This document shows positions 37,544 to 46,554 of a stretch of DNA of 64,000 nt, piece by piece. Positions within the stretch are counted from its first letter, which is position 1. The number at the start of each line of letters is the position of its first letter. The stretch covers positions 124,001-188,000 of the forward strand of contig CAWEFK010000027.1 of the NCBI GenBank assembly GCA_963808315.1, in the 5' to 3' direction. The position numbers and the translations under genes are program-made. The stretch is from Palsa-504 sp963808315. GTDB taxonomy: Bacteria > Actinomycetota > Actinomycetes > Streptosporangiales > Streptosporangiaceae. The notes beneath the pieces are model-generated. The model was not told the DNA's origin and searched no databases. It saw only the letters and a list, made by a program, of their open reading frames with translations.

Positions 37544-38979
37544 CCGGCACGATCATGGCGCCGGGCGTGCCAGCGCTCTGGGACGACCTCGAATCCAGGG
37601 TCCAGCGGGGGGACAGGTTCGCCGGCCTGTTCGCGACCAGGCCGGCCGAGGCAGAGCCGCTGACGCTGTGCGCGCACGTGGCGACGGCAGGCGGCGTCGA
37701 CACGCTGGAAGCGCCGCTGCCGCCCGGCGCGGGAAGCTATCCCGCGCTCACCCCGCGGCTGGGTGCGGCGTTCTGGTACGAGCGCGAGATCCACGACGCT
37801 TTCGGCGTCGTGCCGGAAGGCCATCCCCGGCTGGCGCCGCTGGTCCGGCCCGGCGGGCCGGAAACGCCCGCTCTGCCCAGGCACGTCAGCGGTTACGGCA
37901 TGTTCACGATCCCGCACGGCCCGGTCCGCTCCGGGGTCCTGGAATCCATCGAGTACCTGGTCGAGACGCCGGGCGAGGCCATACCGCACCTGAACATGCG
38001 GGTGTTCTACAAGCACCGCGGCGTGGCGGCCCGGTTCGCCGGGATGACGCCCGCCGACGCCGTGCTGCTGGCCGAGCGCGCCGAGGGCATCGCGTCGGTT
38101 GCGCACGCCCTGGCGTTCAGCCACGCGGTCGAGCAGATCGCCGGCTGCGAGCCGCCCCTCACCGCGCAGCTGGCCCGGGTGCTGCACGCCGAGCTCGAGC
38201 GGATCGCGAACCACCTCGACGTCGCGGTCAGGCTCGCCGACGCGGCCGGGCTCGCGGTGGCCACGGCCCGGTTCGCCCTGCACAAGGAACGGGTGATGCG
38301 CCTGGTCAGCAGGCTGTGCGGCACCCGGTTCGGCCGCGGTGTGGTGGTGCCGGGCGGGGTCAGCGCGGTGCCGACGCTGCCGCCGACCCAGCTCCGCGCC
38401 GAACTCGACCGGCTGGCCAAGCCGATCGCCGCCGACACGGCCGCGCTGATGGCGACGTCCTCGTTCCTGGACCGGCTCCGCGGCACCGGACCGCTGACCC
38501 CCGAGCGCGCCCGGCAGCACGGGGCCCTTGGCCCGATCGGCCGGGCCGCCGGGTTCGCCGACGACGCCCGCCTGGCCCGCCCCTACGACGCGTACCTGGT
38601 GCTCGCCGTGCCGCCGGCCAGGCCGCATGCCCGCGGTGACGCGCTGGCCCGGCTGCGGGTGCGATGGGACGAAGTGGACTCCTCGTTCCGCCTGCTCCGG
38701 CAGGTCGCCGATCAATTTTCGGCCGAACGGCCGCCGGCTATCCCACGCATTCCCTGCGAGCCCCCAAGTGGACGCGCGGTGGGCTGGGCCGAGGCCCCGC
38801 AGGGTGAGGTCCTGTACGACGTGAGCATCGAGGCCTGCCGCATCACCCGCTGCCACCCCAGGTCCGCGTCGTTCCACAACCTGGTGCTGATGCATGAGGT
38901 CTTCACCGGCGACATCCTGACCGACTTCCCGTTCATCGAGGCCAGCTTCGGCCTGTCGGTCGCGGGGGTGAGCCTGTGA
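37540..38979 (+). CDS. HycE/HyfG-like large subunit lacking NiFe ligands
   Basis: 479 residues. N-terminal NuoC-like region ends in WYEREIHDAFGVVPEGHP near 79-96; the rest is NuoD/hydrogenase-large-subunit fold with VRSGVLESIEYLVETPGE, LHAELERIANHLDVA and RITRCHPRSASFHNLV. Where NiFe hydrogenases have RxCGxCxxxH the sequence is RAEGIASVAH (180-189, Cys to Glu and Ala). The C-terminal DPCxxC is replaced by SFGLSVAGVSL (469-479), and no C-terminal processing extension is present. It therefore cannot bind the NiFe centre. ATGA overlap with the previous gene and GTGA-type overlap with the next keep it in the operon. Confidence 0.92.
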   Translation: MTGTIMAPGVPALWDDLESRVQRGDRFAGLFATRPAEAEPLTLCAHVATAGGVDTLEAPLPPGAGSYPALTPRLGAAFWYEREIHDAFGVVPEGHPRLAPLVRPGGPETPALPRHVSGYGMFTIPHGPVRSGVLESIEYLVETPGEAIPHLNMRVFYKHRGVAARFAGMTPADAVLLAERAEGIASVAHALAFSHAVEQIAGCEPPLTAQLARVLHAELERIANHLDVAVRLADAAGLAVATARFALHKERVMRLVSRLCGTRFGRGVVVPGGVSAVPTLPPTQLRAELDRLAKPIAADTAALMATSSFLDRLRGTGPLTPERARQHGALGPIGRAAGFADDARLARPYDAYLVLAVPPARPHARGDALARLRVRWDEVDSSFRLLRQVADQFSAERPPAIPRIPCEPPSGRAVGWAEAPQGEVLYDVSIEACRITRCHPRSASFHNLVLMHEVFTGDILTDFPFIEASFGLSVAGVSL

Positions 38980-39776
38980 GCATCTGGGTGCTCCGCGGCC
39001 TGCGCGACGGCGTCGTCACCACCCGCTGGCCGGCCAGGCCCGACGACTACGCCGAAGCCTGGCGCGGTGCCGCGCGCCCGCGGCCCGGGGGTGCCGGTCC
39101 AGACCTCGATACCGTGGCGGCGCTCTGCCCGACCGGGGCCATCTCTGTCACCGCGGACACCGTCCGCCTCGACCAGGGCACATGCATCCTGTGCGGCCGG
39201 TGCGTGGCGCAGCGGCCCGACGTCTTCGCCTGGTCCCGCGGTGCGACGGGTCCGGGCGCGGCCGCGCTGCGACGGGAAGCGCTGATCGTGCCGGAAGCCG
39301 CGGAGACCGACGAGGCGATCGAGGCGGCCCGGGCCCGGCTGCGGGAGCGGACCGCCGCGCTGCGCCGCAGCGTGCACATCCGGCACGTGGACGCCGGGTC
39401 GGACGGCAGCGAGGAGTGGGAGATCCAGGCCCTGCTCGGCCCCGTTTACGACATTCACCGGCTCGGGGTGTTCTTCACCGCGAGCCCGCGGCACGCCGAC
39501 GTGCTGCTGGTCACCGGCGCGGGGGCGCGCGGCATGGCCGTCCCGCTGCGCACCACCTACGACGCGATGCCGGATCCGAAGGTCGTCATCGCGGTCGGCA
39601 CCGACGCCGTCAGCGGCGGCCTGCTCGGCCAGAGCGAGACGACCACCGGAGGAATTGCCGCCACCGTGCCGGTTGACGTCTGGCTCGCCGGGTCTCCGCC
39701 ATCGCCGTTCGGCATCATTAATGCGCTGCTTGTCGCGGTCGGGAAGCTGGCCGACGGCGGGAGGGGGTCGCGGTGA
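38976..39776 (+). CDS. NuoB/HycG-like small subunit with added ferredoxin domain and no N2 cluster ligands
   Basis: 266 residues. Residues ~45-85 form a ferredoxin-type segment with four Cys (51, 70, 73, 76: ALCPTGAI and GTCILCGRC), enough for one 4Fe-4S cluster. Residues ~130-266 are NuoB-like: GSDGSEEWEIQAL replaces GSCNGCExE (Cys to Asp143 and Glu146), VIAVGTDAVSGG has Asp210 for Cys, and PVDVWLAGSPPSP has Ser240 for the PGCPP Cys. All four ligands of the proximal cluster are thus gone while the fold is kept. Electron entry, if any, would be through the N-terminal cluster. Confidence 0.9.
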   Translation: MSIWVLRGLRDGVVTTRWPARPDDYAEAWRGAARPRPGGAGPDLDTVAALCPTGAISVTADTVRLDQGTCILCGRCVAQRPDVFAWSRGATGPGAAALRREALIVPEAAETDEAIEAARARLRERTAALRRSVHIRHVDAGSDGSEEWEIQALLGPVYDIHRLGVFFTASPRHADVLLVTGAGARGMAVPLRTTYDAMPDPKVVIAVGTDAVSGGLLGQSETTTGGIAATVPVDVWLAGSPPSPFGIINALLVAVGKLADGGRGSR

Positions 39777-41889
39777 GCGGGCTGTTCGCGGCGGGGCTGA
39801 TCCTGCTGGCCGTGGCCGCCGCCGCGGACCTGGCCGGCGGCCGGGTCGCGCGGTTCATGGGCTCGGGGCCGTTGTATCTGCTCGGCGCGGCCGGCTCGGC
39901 GTGCCTGGCCACCCTCGGCGGGTTCGCGCTGACCGGGCGGTCCGTGCAGCTCGGCGTGGGCGGCTGGCTCGGCCAGCCGGTGCCCGGCCAGCCGACCGCG
40001 GGACTGGCCGCCGACCGGCTGTCCGGGCTGTTCCTGGCCATGGCGTTCGGCGCGGCCGTCCCGGTCTCGGTGGCCTTTGCTGCTTTCCCGGGCTGCCCGC
40101 CCCCCCGTACCCCCCGCCGGCTCGGCGCGAGCTACGCGCTGGCGCTCGGTTCGGTCGCGGTGATCATGACGGGGCGGGACGCGTTCACCGTGCTGTTCGG
40201 CTGGGAGGGGCTGACGCTGGCCTTCTACCTGCTGGCCGGGTCGCAGCGGCACAAGCCGGGACGGGCCGCCGCGGGCCAGATCACCTTCGCGTTCGGCAAG
40301 CTCAGCGGGGCCGCGCTGCTGATCGGGCTGCTGCTGCTGGCCGCCCGGTCGCACTCGATCGCGCTGGCGTCGTTCGCGCGGGTGCCCGGCGGCGCGGCCC
40401 GGACCACCGCGCAGGCGCTGCTGCTGGCCGGGTTCGCGGTCAAGGCCGGGCTGGTGCCGTTCCAGATCTGGCTGCCGCGCGGCTATTCCGCGGCGCCGGG
40501 CCCGGCCCGGGCGATCATGGCCGGGGTGCGCGTCAACGTCGCCTTCTACGGCATGTGGCGCACGCTGGCGCTGCTCGGGCGCGCGCCGGGCTGGCTGGCG
40601 GGCGGGGTGCTCGTGCTGGGCGCGCTGATCGGCGCTGCTCGGCATCGCCCACGCGGCGGTGCAGAACCGGCTGTCCCGGGTGATCGCCTACTCCAGCATC
40701 GAGAACAGCGGGCTGATCGTGACCGGGTTCGGCATCGCGCTGACCGGCGCGGCGGTCGGGGACCGGCGCGCTGGTCGCGGCCGGGCTGCTGGCCGCGACG
40801 CTGCAGCTAGTGGCGCACACGGCGGCCAAGTCACTGCTGTTCACCTCGGTGGCCGGGATCGAGGCCGCGGCGGGCGAGCGACGATCTGGAGGGCCTGCGC
40901 GGCCGGGCGCGGCGGACGCCGTGGAGCGGCTTCGGCCTGGCCGTCGGCTCGGTGACCCTGGCGGGCCTGCCGCCGACGGCGGGCTTCGTGTCCGAGTGGT
41001 TCCTGCTCGAGTCGCTGATGCAGCAGTTCCGGGTGCCGGGCCTCGGCTACCGGCTCGTCCTGGCGCTGGCCGGCGCGGCGGTCGCGCTGACCGCCGGCTT
41101 CGCCGGCGTGACGTTCGTCCGCCTCGTCGGCCTGGTCGTGCCTACGGCCAGGGGACGTTCCCTCCAGAGCCTTCCGCGGACGGGGGGGCCTTCGCGCTCA
41201 GCGGGACCCCCGGGGCGGGGCCGGACGGGCGGCGGTGCTGGTGCTCTCGGCCTGCTGCCTGGGCTGGCGGCGGTGACCCCGCTGGAGATCAGGGTGCTCG
41301 CCGCCGGGCTGACGCCGGATGTCCCGGCGCGCTGACGAAGGGCGCGCTGAAGTCCCCGTGGGTGCTGCAGCCGGTGTTCGAGGGGTTCTCGATCCTGTCG
41401 CCGTCGTGGCTGTGGGTCGGGATGCCCGTGATGCTCCTTCTCGTCGTGCTGTTCGCCTGGCCGTGTCCGGCCGGCGGCTGCTGCGGGTGCGCCGGGTCCC
41501 GGCCTGGCGTTCGGCCACGATCGGCGTCGACGGGGCGGACTCCTACACCGCCTTCGGTTACGCCAACCCGAGCCGCCGGGTGCTCGCGGGCGTCCTGCAC
41601 ACCCGCTCCGAGGTGCGGCAGGTCATGCTGGAGGACGACGGCACGACGGCGGCGCCGGCGCGCCGGACCGGCCCGACCGGGGAGGAGAGCGGCCAGGCCG
41701 CGCACCTGCAGTACGCCTCCGACGTGGTGCGAGGTGGTGGAGGCCTACCTGTACCGGCCCGTGTTCCGGGCGTTCACGTCGGTCGTGGTGGTCGCGAAAC
41801 GACTCCAGTCCGGCCGTCTCGACGCGTACCTGGCCTACATGCTGATCGCCCTGGTCGCGATCATCGCCGTGGTGACGGCCCTGGCCTGA
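39773..41889 (+). pseudogene. HyfB/NuoL-like antiporter-type subunit, broken by about eight one-base frameshifts
   Basis: Joined fragments give a ~700-residue NuoL/HyfB-like protein with Glu in LFGWEGLTLAFYLL, Lys in AGFAVKAGLVPFQIW and Lys in VAHTAAKSLLFTSVAG, and a C-terminal part ALTKGALKSPWVLQPVFEGF, then DSYTAFGYANPSRRVLAGVL and VVEAYLYRPVFRAF ending at 41889. Breaks lie near 40635, 40760, 40880, 41170, 41265, 41325, 41470 and 41728; most are a single G or C gained or lost (for example GGGG for GGG near 40760, CC for CCC near 41470). Conservation on both sides of each break argues for sequencing error or very recent decay. Confidence 0.8.
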
Positions 41890-42041
41890 CGTGTTCCCTC
41901 GGCCGCGCTCAGGCGCGACTTCGGCTCGCCGCTCACGGCGTTGGCCCTCGTCTCGATGACCGTACCGCTCTTCCGACAGCTTCGCTGGGCGGAACCCTGC
42001 ACCTGACCCACATCGAAGGACCATCGGTGTTGTTTGGGCAA

Positions 42042-42344
42042 AATGTCAGGAACTTAAGAGGCCTGCGGATGCTGGTTTTCGGGGCTTTGTTGCTGGTCAG
42101 GATGCTCCTGCGGGTCGGGCCAGCGTCGGCGGACGGCGCGGGCGGCGCCCTGCTGTGGTAGAGCGCCGACGGCCGGGTCTACGGGGCGCCCCCGGGTCCG
42201 TTATGTCCTGAATCTGGGGCTTTCGCATGGTGACTTTCCGCGCGCCCATCATGATCATGGCTAGTTTCGGGGGTATTCGCCCGTTTCTGGCCATGATCAT
42301 GGAACAGGCAGAGCCGGGGACGCTTCCTTAAGTTCCTGAATTGT
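42042..42344. mobile_element. 303-bp MITE-like insertion with 10-bp target duplication
   Basis: Direct repeats GTTTGGGCAA flank it at 42032-42041 and 42345-42354. Subterminal inverted repeats TCAGGAACTTAAG (42046-42058) and CTTAAGTTCCTGA (42327-42339) face each other. The homologous repeat at 51480-51660 lacks the insert and one copy of the 10-mer, acting as an empty site. No open frame of transposase type is inside, so it must be moved in trans; a 10-base duplication is in the range of IS4-superfamily enzymes. Confidence 0.8.
42250..42301. repeat. long hairpin inside the MITE
   Basis: Perfect 12-base inverted repeat CATGATCATGGC (42250-42261) and GCCATGATCATG (42290-42301) with a 28-base loop; each arm contains the palindrome ATGATCAT. 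It sits near the right end of the insertion element. Confidence 0.7.
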
Positions 42345-42614
42345 GTTTGGGCAACACCGATGGACCATCGGTGTTGTTGCAGAGTGAGAGCGCCCGGCAC
42401 GGGTGGGACAGGAGAGGCGGATGGTGTTCGCGGGGGATGCTGAGGGTCGCGGCCAAAACGCGACTGGGGAGACCTCGCCTCGCAAGGCCGTCTGATGGGG
42501 GTACGGTAAGGCGGGTGCGGTCGTGGAAGGTAGGCCCGGCCGCGGGTTCGTTGCTCCAGACGCTGGCGATGTGAGCTCTGAGCGTCGTGCTCAGGAGATG
42601 CCCAGGAGGAGGCC

Positions 42615-44375
42615 GTGGACGCTGTCGTCGTGGAGGACCTGCGGAAGAGCTACGGCGCCACCCACGCCGTGGCCGGGGTGAGCTTTACCGTCAGGTACGG
42701 GGAGATCTTCTCTCTGCTCGGGCCGAACGGCGCGGGCAAGACGACGGTGCTTGAGATCCTCGAGGGCTACCGGCAGGCGGACCAGGGCAAGGTCGTGGTG
42801 GCCGGCTTCGATCCGGGTGACAGGCACACCGGGCGGCAGTTGCGTGAGCAGATCGGCCTGGTGCTCCAGGAACTCGCGGTGGAGCCCTACCTGACCGTGC
42901 GCGAGTCGATCTCCCGCAACGCGGGCTACTACCCCAATCCGCGCGATGTCGGCGAGGTGATCGAGCTCGTCGGCCTCACCGGCAAGGAGAAGAGCAAGGT
43001 CAAGTCGCTGTCCGGCGGGCAGAAGCGGCGGCTGGATCTCGCCCTCGGCATCATCGGGAACCCCCGGGTCCTTTTCCTCGACGAGCCGACCACCGGCTTC
43101 GACCCGAGCGCGCGGCGCGGCGCCTGGGAGGTCATCAGGGGGCTTTCCGGTCTGGGCACCACGATCCTGCTGACTACCCACTACATGGACGAGGCGCAGG
43201 AACTCGCCGACCGGGTCGCCGTCATCTCGGCCGGCCAGATCATCGAAGAGGGGACGCCCGCCACGCTCGGCGGGCGTGACGTGGCCCGCGCGCGGATCCG
43301 CTTCACCCTCCCGGCCGGGTACTCCGCGGCCGACCTTCCGGTCACAGCCGCGGCCGACGAGAACGACCGGCTGAGCATCGAGGCCGACGAGCCGACCGCG
43401 CTGCTGCACCAGCTGACCGGATGGGCTCTGGACCACGGCACGACGCTGCCCGGGCTCACCGTGGACCGGCCGAGCCTGGAGGACATCTACCTGAGCCTGA
43501 CGGCCGCGCAGTCCGTCGACGCGCCCGCGGACGCACCGGCCCCCCGGCGCAGGATGGGCAAGATGGGGAGGGCGCGGATGAGCAGCCAGGCCGTGACCGC
43601 CGCGACGCCGACCCGCCGCAATACCGCGGCCCTGGTATGGCACCAGATCCGCTACGAGCAGCTGGCCTTCTGGCGCAATCCGCAGAGCGCCTTCTTCATC
43701 TTCGCCTTCCCGCTGGTCTTCTTCGCCATCATGGCCGGCGTGTTCGGGAACGCTACCTTGGCCAAAATCGGCGGCCGGTCCGTCACCGGCCTGCAGTACT
43801 ACACCTCCACGATCATGGCGGTGTCTGTGATGGGCGCCTGCTACTCCCAGCTGGCCATCATGTTGTCGCTGCGCCGCCAGGAGGGCATCCTCAAACGACT
43901 GCGCGGCACTCCGCTGCCGGCCTGGGTGATGTTCGCCGGGCTGGTGGCGCACTGCATCATGCTCAGCCTCGTCGATGCAGTGCTGATCGTGGGGTTGGGC
44001 CTGCTGTACGGGGTTCCGATGCCAACCCACTGGGCCGCCATCATCGTCACGCTGGTCATCGGCGCGTCCGCGTTCTGCGCGCTCGGAGTCGCCGTCGCCA
44101 GCCTCATCAGCAACGCGGAGGCCGCGCCCGCGGTGGTGCAGTTCGTCTTCTTCCCGCTCGTGTTCATCTCCGGCACCTATTTCCAGGTCACCTCCCGGTT
44201 CCTCAATGACCTGGCGGGGGTCTTCCCGGTCCGGCCGTTCAACCAGGCCCTGCTGAACCCGTTCGCCCTGGACCGCGGATTCGCGGGCCACCAGCTGCTG
44301 GTCCTGGCGATCTGGGGGGTAGTGGGCGGCTTCGTCGCGATCAGGCGCTTCCGCTGGGACCCCAGGCCCGAATGA
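42615..44375 (+). CDS. ABC-2 exporter with ATPase and permease in one polypeptide
   Basis: 586 residues from GTG 42615 (AGGAGGA upstream). Residues ~1-300 are a DrrA-type ATPase: GPNGAGKTTV, VLQELAVEPYLTV (Q-loop), LSGGQKRRL, VLFLDEPTTGFD, LLTTHYMDEAQEL. After an alanine/proline linker with basic residues (~300-330) comes an ABC-2 permease of six helices (FFIFAFPLVFFAIMAGVFG; FVFFPLVFISGTYFQVTS). An internal ATG at 43579 with GGGGAGGG just upstream could also start a separate permease chain. Such a fusion is unusual for this exporter class. Substrate unknown. Confidence 0.87.
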   Translation: MDAVVVEDLRKSYGATHAVAGVSFTVRYGEIFSLLGPNGAGKTTVLEILEGYRQADQGKVVVAGFDPGDRHTGRQLREQIGLVLQELAVEPYLTVRESISRNAGYYPNPRDVGEVIELVGLTGKEKSKVKSLSGGQKRRLDLALGIIGNPRVLFLDEPTTGFDPSARRGAWEVIRGLSGLGTTILLTTHYMDEAQELADRVAVISAGQIIEEGTPATLGGRDVARARIRFTLPAGYSAADLPVTAAADENDRLSIEADEPTALLHQLTGWALDHGTTLPGLTVDRPSLEDIYLSLTAAQSVDAPADAPAPRRRMGKMGRARMSSQAVTAATPTRRNTAALVWHQIRYEQLAFWRNPQSAFFIFAFPLVFFAIMAGVFGNATLAKIGGRSVTGLQYYTSTIMAVSVMGACYSQLAIMLSLRRQEGILKRLRGTPLPAWVMFAGLVAHCIMLSLVDAVLIVGLGLLYGVPMPTHWAAIIVTLVIGASAFCALGVAVASLISNAEAAPAVVQFVFFPLVFISGTYFQVTSRFLNDLAGVFPVRPFNQALLNPFALDRGFAGHQLLVLAIWGVVGGFVAIRRFRWDPRPE

Positions 44376-44481
44376 CGCCAGCGGCCGCCCTCAGCGTTAT
44401 GTTCGGGCACATCATCGCCAACAACCGGGCCTGGCGGCTGGCGCGCGTTGAAGCGTCAAGGCTGCTGAACGCCAACTCAGG

Positions 44482-45807
44482 TCAGGTGCCGCCGTCGCGG
44501 AGGGGACGCGGGCCGGGCCGTTCGGCACTCGGTTCGGACGGACGGACGGCCCGGGGCTGAGCGTGGCGCCAGGACACCGACATCAGGGCGCCGCCGAGGG
44601 CGGAGTCGCCGACCTGCCAGCGGCCGCCGGTGGAACGGACGATGGAATCTCCGATGGCCAGGCCGAGACCGGTCCCTGAGCCGTGTTCGGTGGCCCGGTG
44701 GAAGCGGTCGAACAGCCGGGACCGTTCCGTCTCCGGGATGCCGGGGCCGTTGTCCTCCACGATCAGGCTGACCCGGCTGCCGTGGGCCAGGACTCTGATC
44801 CGGACCTGGGCACCGGGGCCCGCGTAGCGGCAGGCGTTGTCGACCAGCACGCCGGCCAGCCGGTCGATCCACTCGGGCGGCGCGCTGATCAGCACGGGCG
44901 TAACCGGGGTGTCCGCGGTTACCACCGGGCCGACGGACCGGAACCGGTCCGCGCAGGCCTGGGCCAGCGTGGCCAGGTCGACCGGCTCATCACCAGGAGG
45001 CGGCGGCCGGGAGTCGAACCGGGCCAGCCAGAGCATGTCCTCGACCAGCTGCCGCAGCCGCTGGGTCTCGCCCTGGATCCGGGTCAGCGCATCCCGGTAT
45101 CCGGCCGCGTCCCGTGGCGCGGACAGGGCCACGTCGGCCTCGGCCCGGATCACCGCCAGCGGGGTGCGCAGCTCGTGCGAGGCGTCGGCGGTGAACTCCA
45201 GCTGGCGACGGCGCGACTGTTCCACCGGGGCCAGCGCCCGCAGGCCCACCACCAGCGAGGCGAGGAAGATCGCGGCCAGCACGAGCGGTCCGGCGACGAT
45301 CTCGGCGTTGCGCAGCAGGTTCTGGGTATGGGCGTCGCCGGCCATGCTCTGGCCAGCGACCAGCCAGCCGCTGCCGTCCCGGGCCAGCTTCAGCCGGAAC
45401 GGCGCGTCCCGCGGGCCGAGGCCGGCCGTCAGCACCAGTCCGTCGCGGGCCCCATCGCTGGCCAGCAGGGTGCTGCGGAAAAGGGACGCGGGCAGGGACG
45501 GCGCGCCTGGGCTGTGCGCGGTGACCGTCCCGCTGGCGTTCGCCAGCCACAGGTACACCGGCGCCGAATCGGCGTCCAGGTCACCCGATTCGCGGCGACC
45601 GCCGGGGCCGCGCTGGCGAGTCAGCTGGGCCGGGTCATGCCGGGCGTCGGAGAGCCGGTCGGCGAGCCGGGCTTCGCCCGGCCCGGCCAGGTGCGCGCCG
45701 ACCAGCAGGTTGAGGATGACCACGGCGGCCACGTAGGCCACGGCCAGCATCGCGGTGGTCACCGCGGCGACCTTGACCGCGGGGCTCGGGCGCATCCTTG
45801 CTTTCAT
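44482..45807 (-). CDS. sensor histidine kinase (EnvZ/BaeS-like)
   Basis: 441 residues from ATG 45807. Helix 1 at ~10-32 (VTTAMLAVAYVAAVVILNLL), an extracytoplasmic sensor to ~165, helix 2 (GPLVLAAIFLASLVVGLRAL), HisKA box FTADASHELRTPLAVIRAEA with the phospho-acceptor His, then HATPase motifs LVDNACRYAG, VEDNGPGIP, TGLGLAIGDSIV. The gene for the OmpR-type regulator precedes it by seven bases, a standard two-component operon. Confidence 0.93.
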   Translation of the reverse strand: MKARMRPSPAVKVAAVTTAMLAVAYVAAVVILNLLVGAHLAGPGEARLADRLSDARHDPAQLTRQRGPGGRRESGDLDADSAPVYLWLANASGTVTAHSPGAPSLPASLFRSTLLASDGARDGLVLTAGLGPRDAPFRLKLARDGSGWLVAGQSMAGDAHTQNLLRNAEIVAGPLVLAAIFLASLVVGLRALAPVEQSRRRQLEFTADASHELRTPLAVIRAEADVALSAPRDAAGYRDALTRIQGETQRLRQLVEDMLWLARFDSRPPPPGDEPVDLATLAQACADRFRSVGPVVTADTPVTPVLISAPPEWIDRLAGVLVDNACRYAGPGAQVRIRVLAHGSRVSLIVEDNGPGIPETERSRLFDRFHRATEHGSGTGLGLAIGDSIVRSTGGRWQVGDSALGGALMSVSWRHAQPRAVRPSEPSAERPGPRPLRDGGT

Positions 45808-45814
45808 GCGGGCC

Positions 45815-46531
45815 TTAGGCCGGGGTGATCCGGTAGCCGACACCCCGGACGGTCTCGATCCGCACCCCCCCGCCGGCCAGCTTGGCCCGCAGCCGGGCCA
45901 GGTGGACGTCGATGGTGTTGGAGCCGAAGGCGTCGGCCTCGTTGTCCCAGACATGCTGCGCGATCGAGCGGCGGTCCACCACGTTCGGCGACCGGCGCAT
46001 CAGGATCTCCAGGATGCCGAACTCCGTGCCGGTCAGCGCCGGGGCCTGGCCACGGACCAGCACCTGACGGGTGGCCGGGTCGAACTCGACCTCGCCGATC
46101 ACCATCCGGGGCGGCTGGCTCACCTTGGGCCGGCGCTGCAGCGCCCGCAGCCGCGCCAGCAACTCGCCGAAGTCGAACGGCTTGACCAGGTAGTCGTCGG
46201 CGCCCGCGTCCAGGCCGGCGATCCGGTCCGCGGGCGTATCCCGGGCGGTCAGCATAAGCACCGGCGTGTCAGCGCCGGCCCGGCGCAGCTTCTGGACCAG
46301 GTCCAGGCCGGACAGCCGGGGCATGCGCCAGTCAAGCACCACCACCTCGTAGGAGTAGAAGCGCAGGTAGTTCGCTGCGGTCTCGCCGTCGGGCACCAGA
46401 TCCACGACGTAGCCCTGCTCCCGCAGCCCGCGGGCCAGGACCTCGCCGAGATTCTCGTCATCCTCCGCTACCAGCACCCTCACAACCCCCGAATCTACCT
46501 GCGGCTTAAGGGTCTCAGCGGAGTCGCTCAC
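45815..46531 (-). CDS. OmpR/PhoB-family response regulator
   Basis: 238 residues from GTG 46531; GTG 46483 would give a more typical 222. Receiver: VLVAEDDENLGEVL, VVLDWRMPRLSGLDLV (phospho-acceptor), VLMLTARDTPADRI, DYLVKPFDFGELLARL. The winged-helix output carries LTGTEFGILEILMRRSPNVV, RRSIAQHVWDNEADAFGSNT and RGVGYRITPA. Partner of the kinase directly downstream. Targets unknown; the ABC exporter at 42615 is the nearest candidate. Confidence 0.93.
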   Translation of the reverse strand: MSDSAETLKPQVDSGVVRVLVAEDDENLGEVLARGLREQGYVVDLVPDGETAANYLRFYSYEVVVLDWRMPRLSGLDLVQKLRRAGADTPVLMLTARDTPADRIAGLDAGADDYLVKPFDFGELLARLRALQRRPKVSQPPRMVIGEVEFDPATRQVLVRGQAPALTGTEFGILEILMRRSPNVVDRRSIAQHVWDNEADAFGSNTIDVHLARLRAKLAGGGVRIETVRGVGYRITPA

Positions 46532-46554
46532 CGGGAGACCCGGCGCGGCACCAT

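Larger units (their letters stand above)
41975..42455 (+). repeat. dispersed repeat, copy 1 (interrupted by a MITE)
   Basis: About 168 bases of repeat (41975-42041 plus 42355-42455) match the reverse complement of 51480-51660 almost without gaps at roughly three-quarters identity, sharing stretches such as CCTGACCCACA, GGACCATCGGTGTTGTT and GAGCGCCCGGCACGGGTG. It includes a perfect palindrome CAACACCGATGG-A-CCATCGGTGTTG at 42353-42377. The element lies in the ~720-base gene-free gap between the NuoL-like and ABC exporter genes. No coding capacity. Confidence 0.75.

Noticed and set aside
34412..41889. Formate hydrogenlyase or group 4 hydrogenase
   Set aside because: NiFe-binding and proximal-cluster cysteines are missing, and no formate dehydrogenase or hydrogenase maturation gene is in the window.
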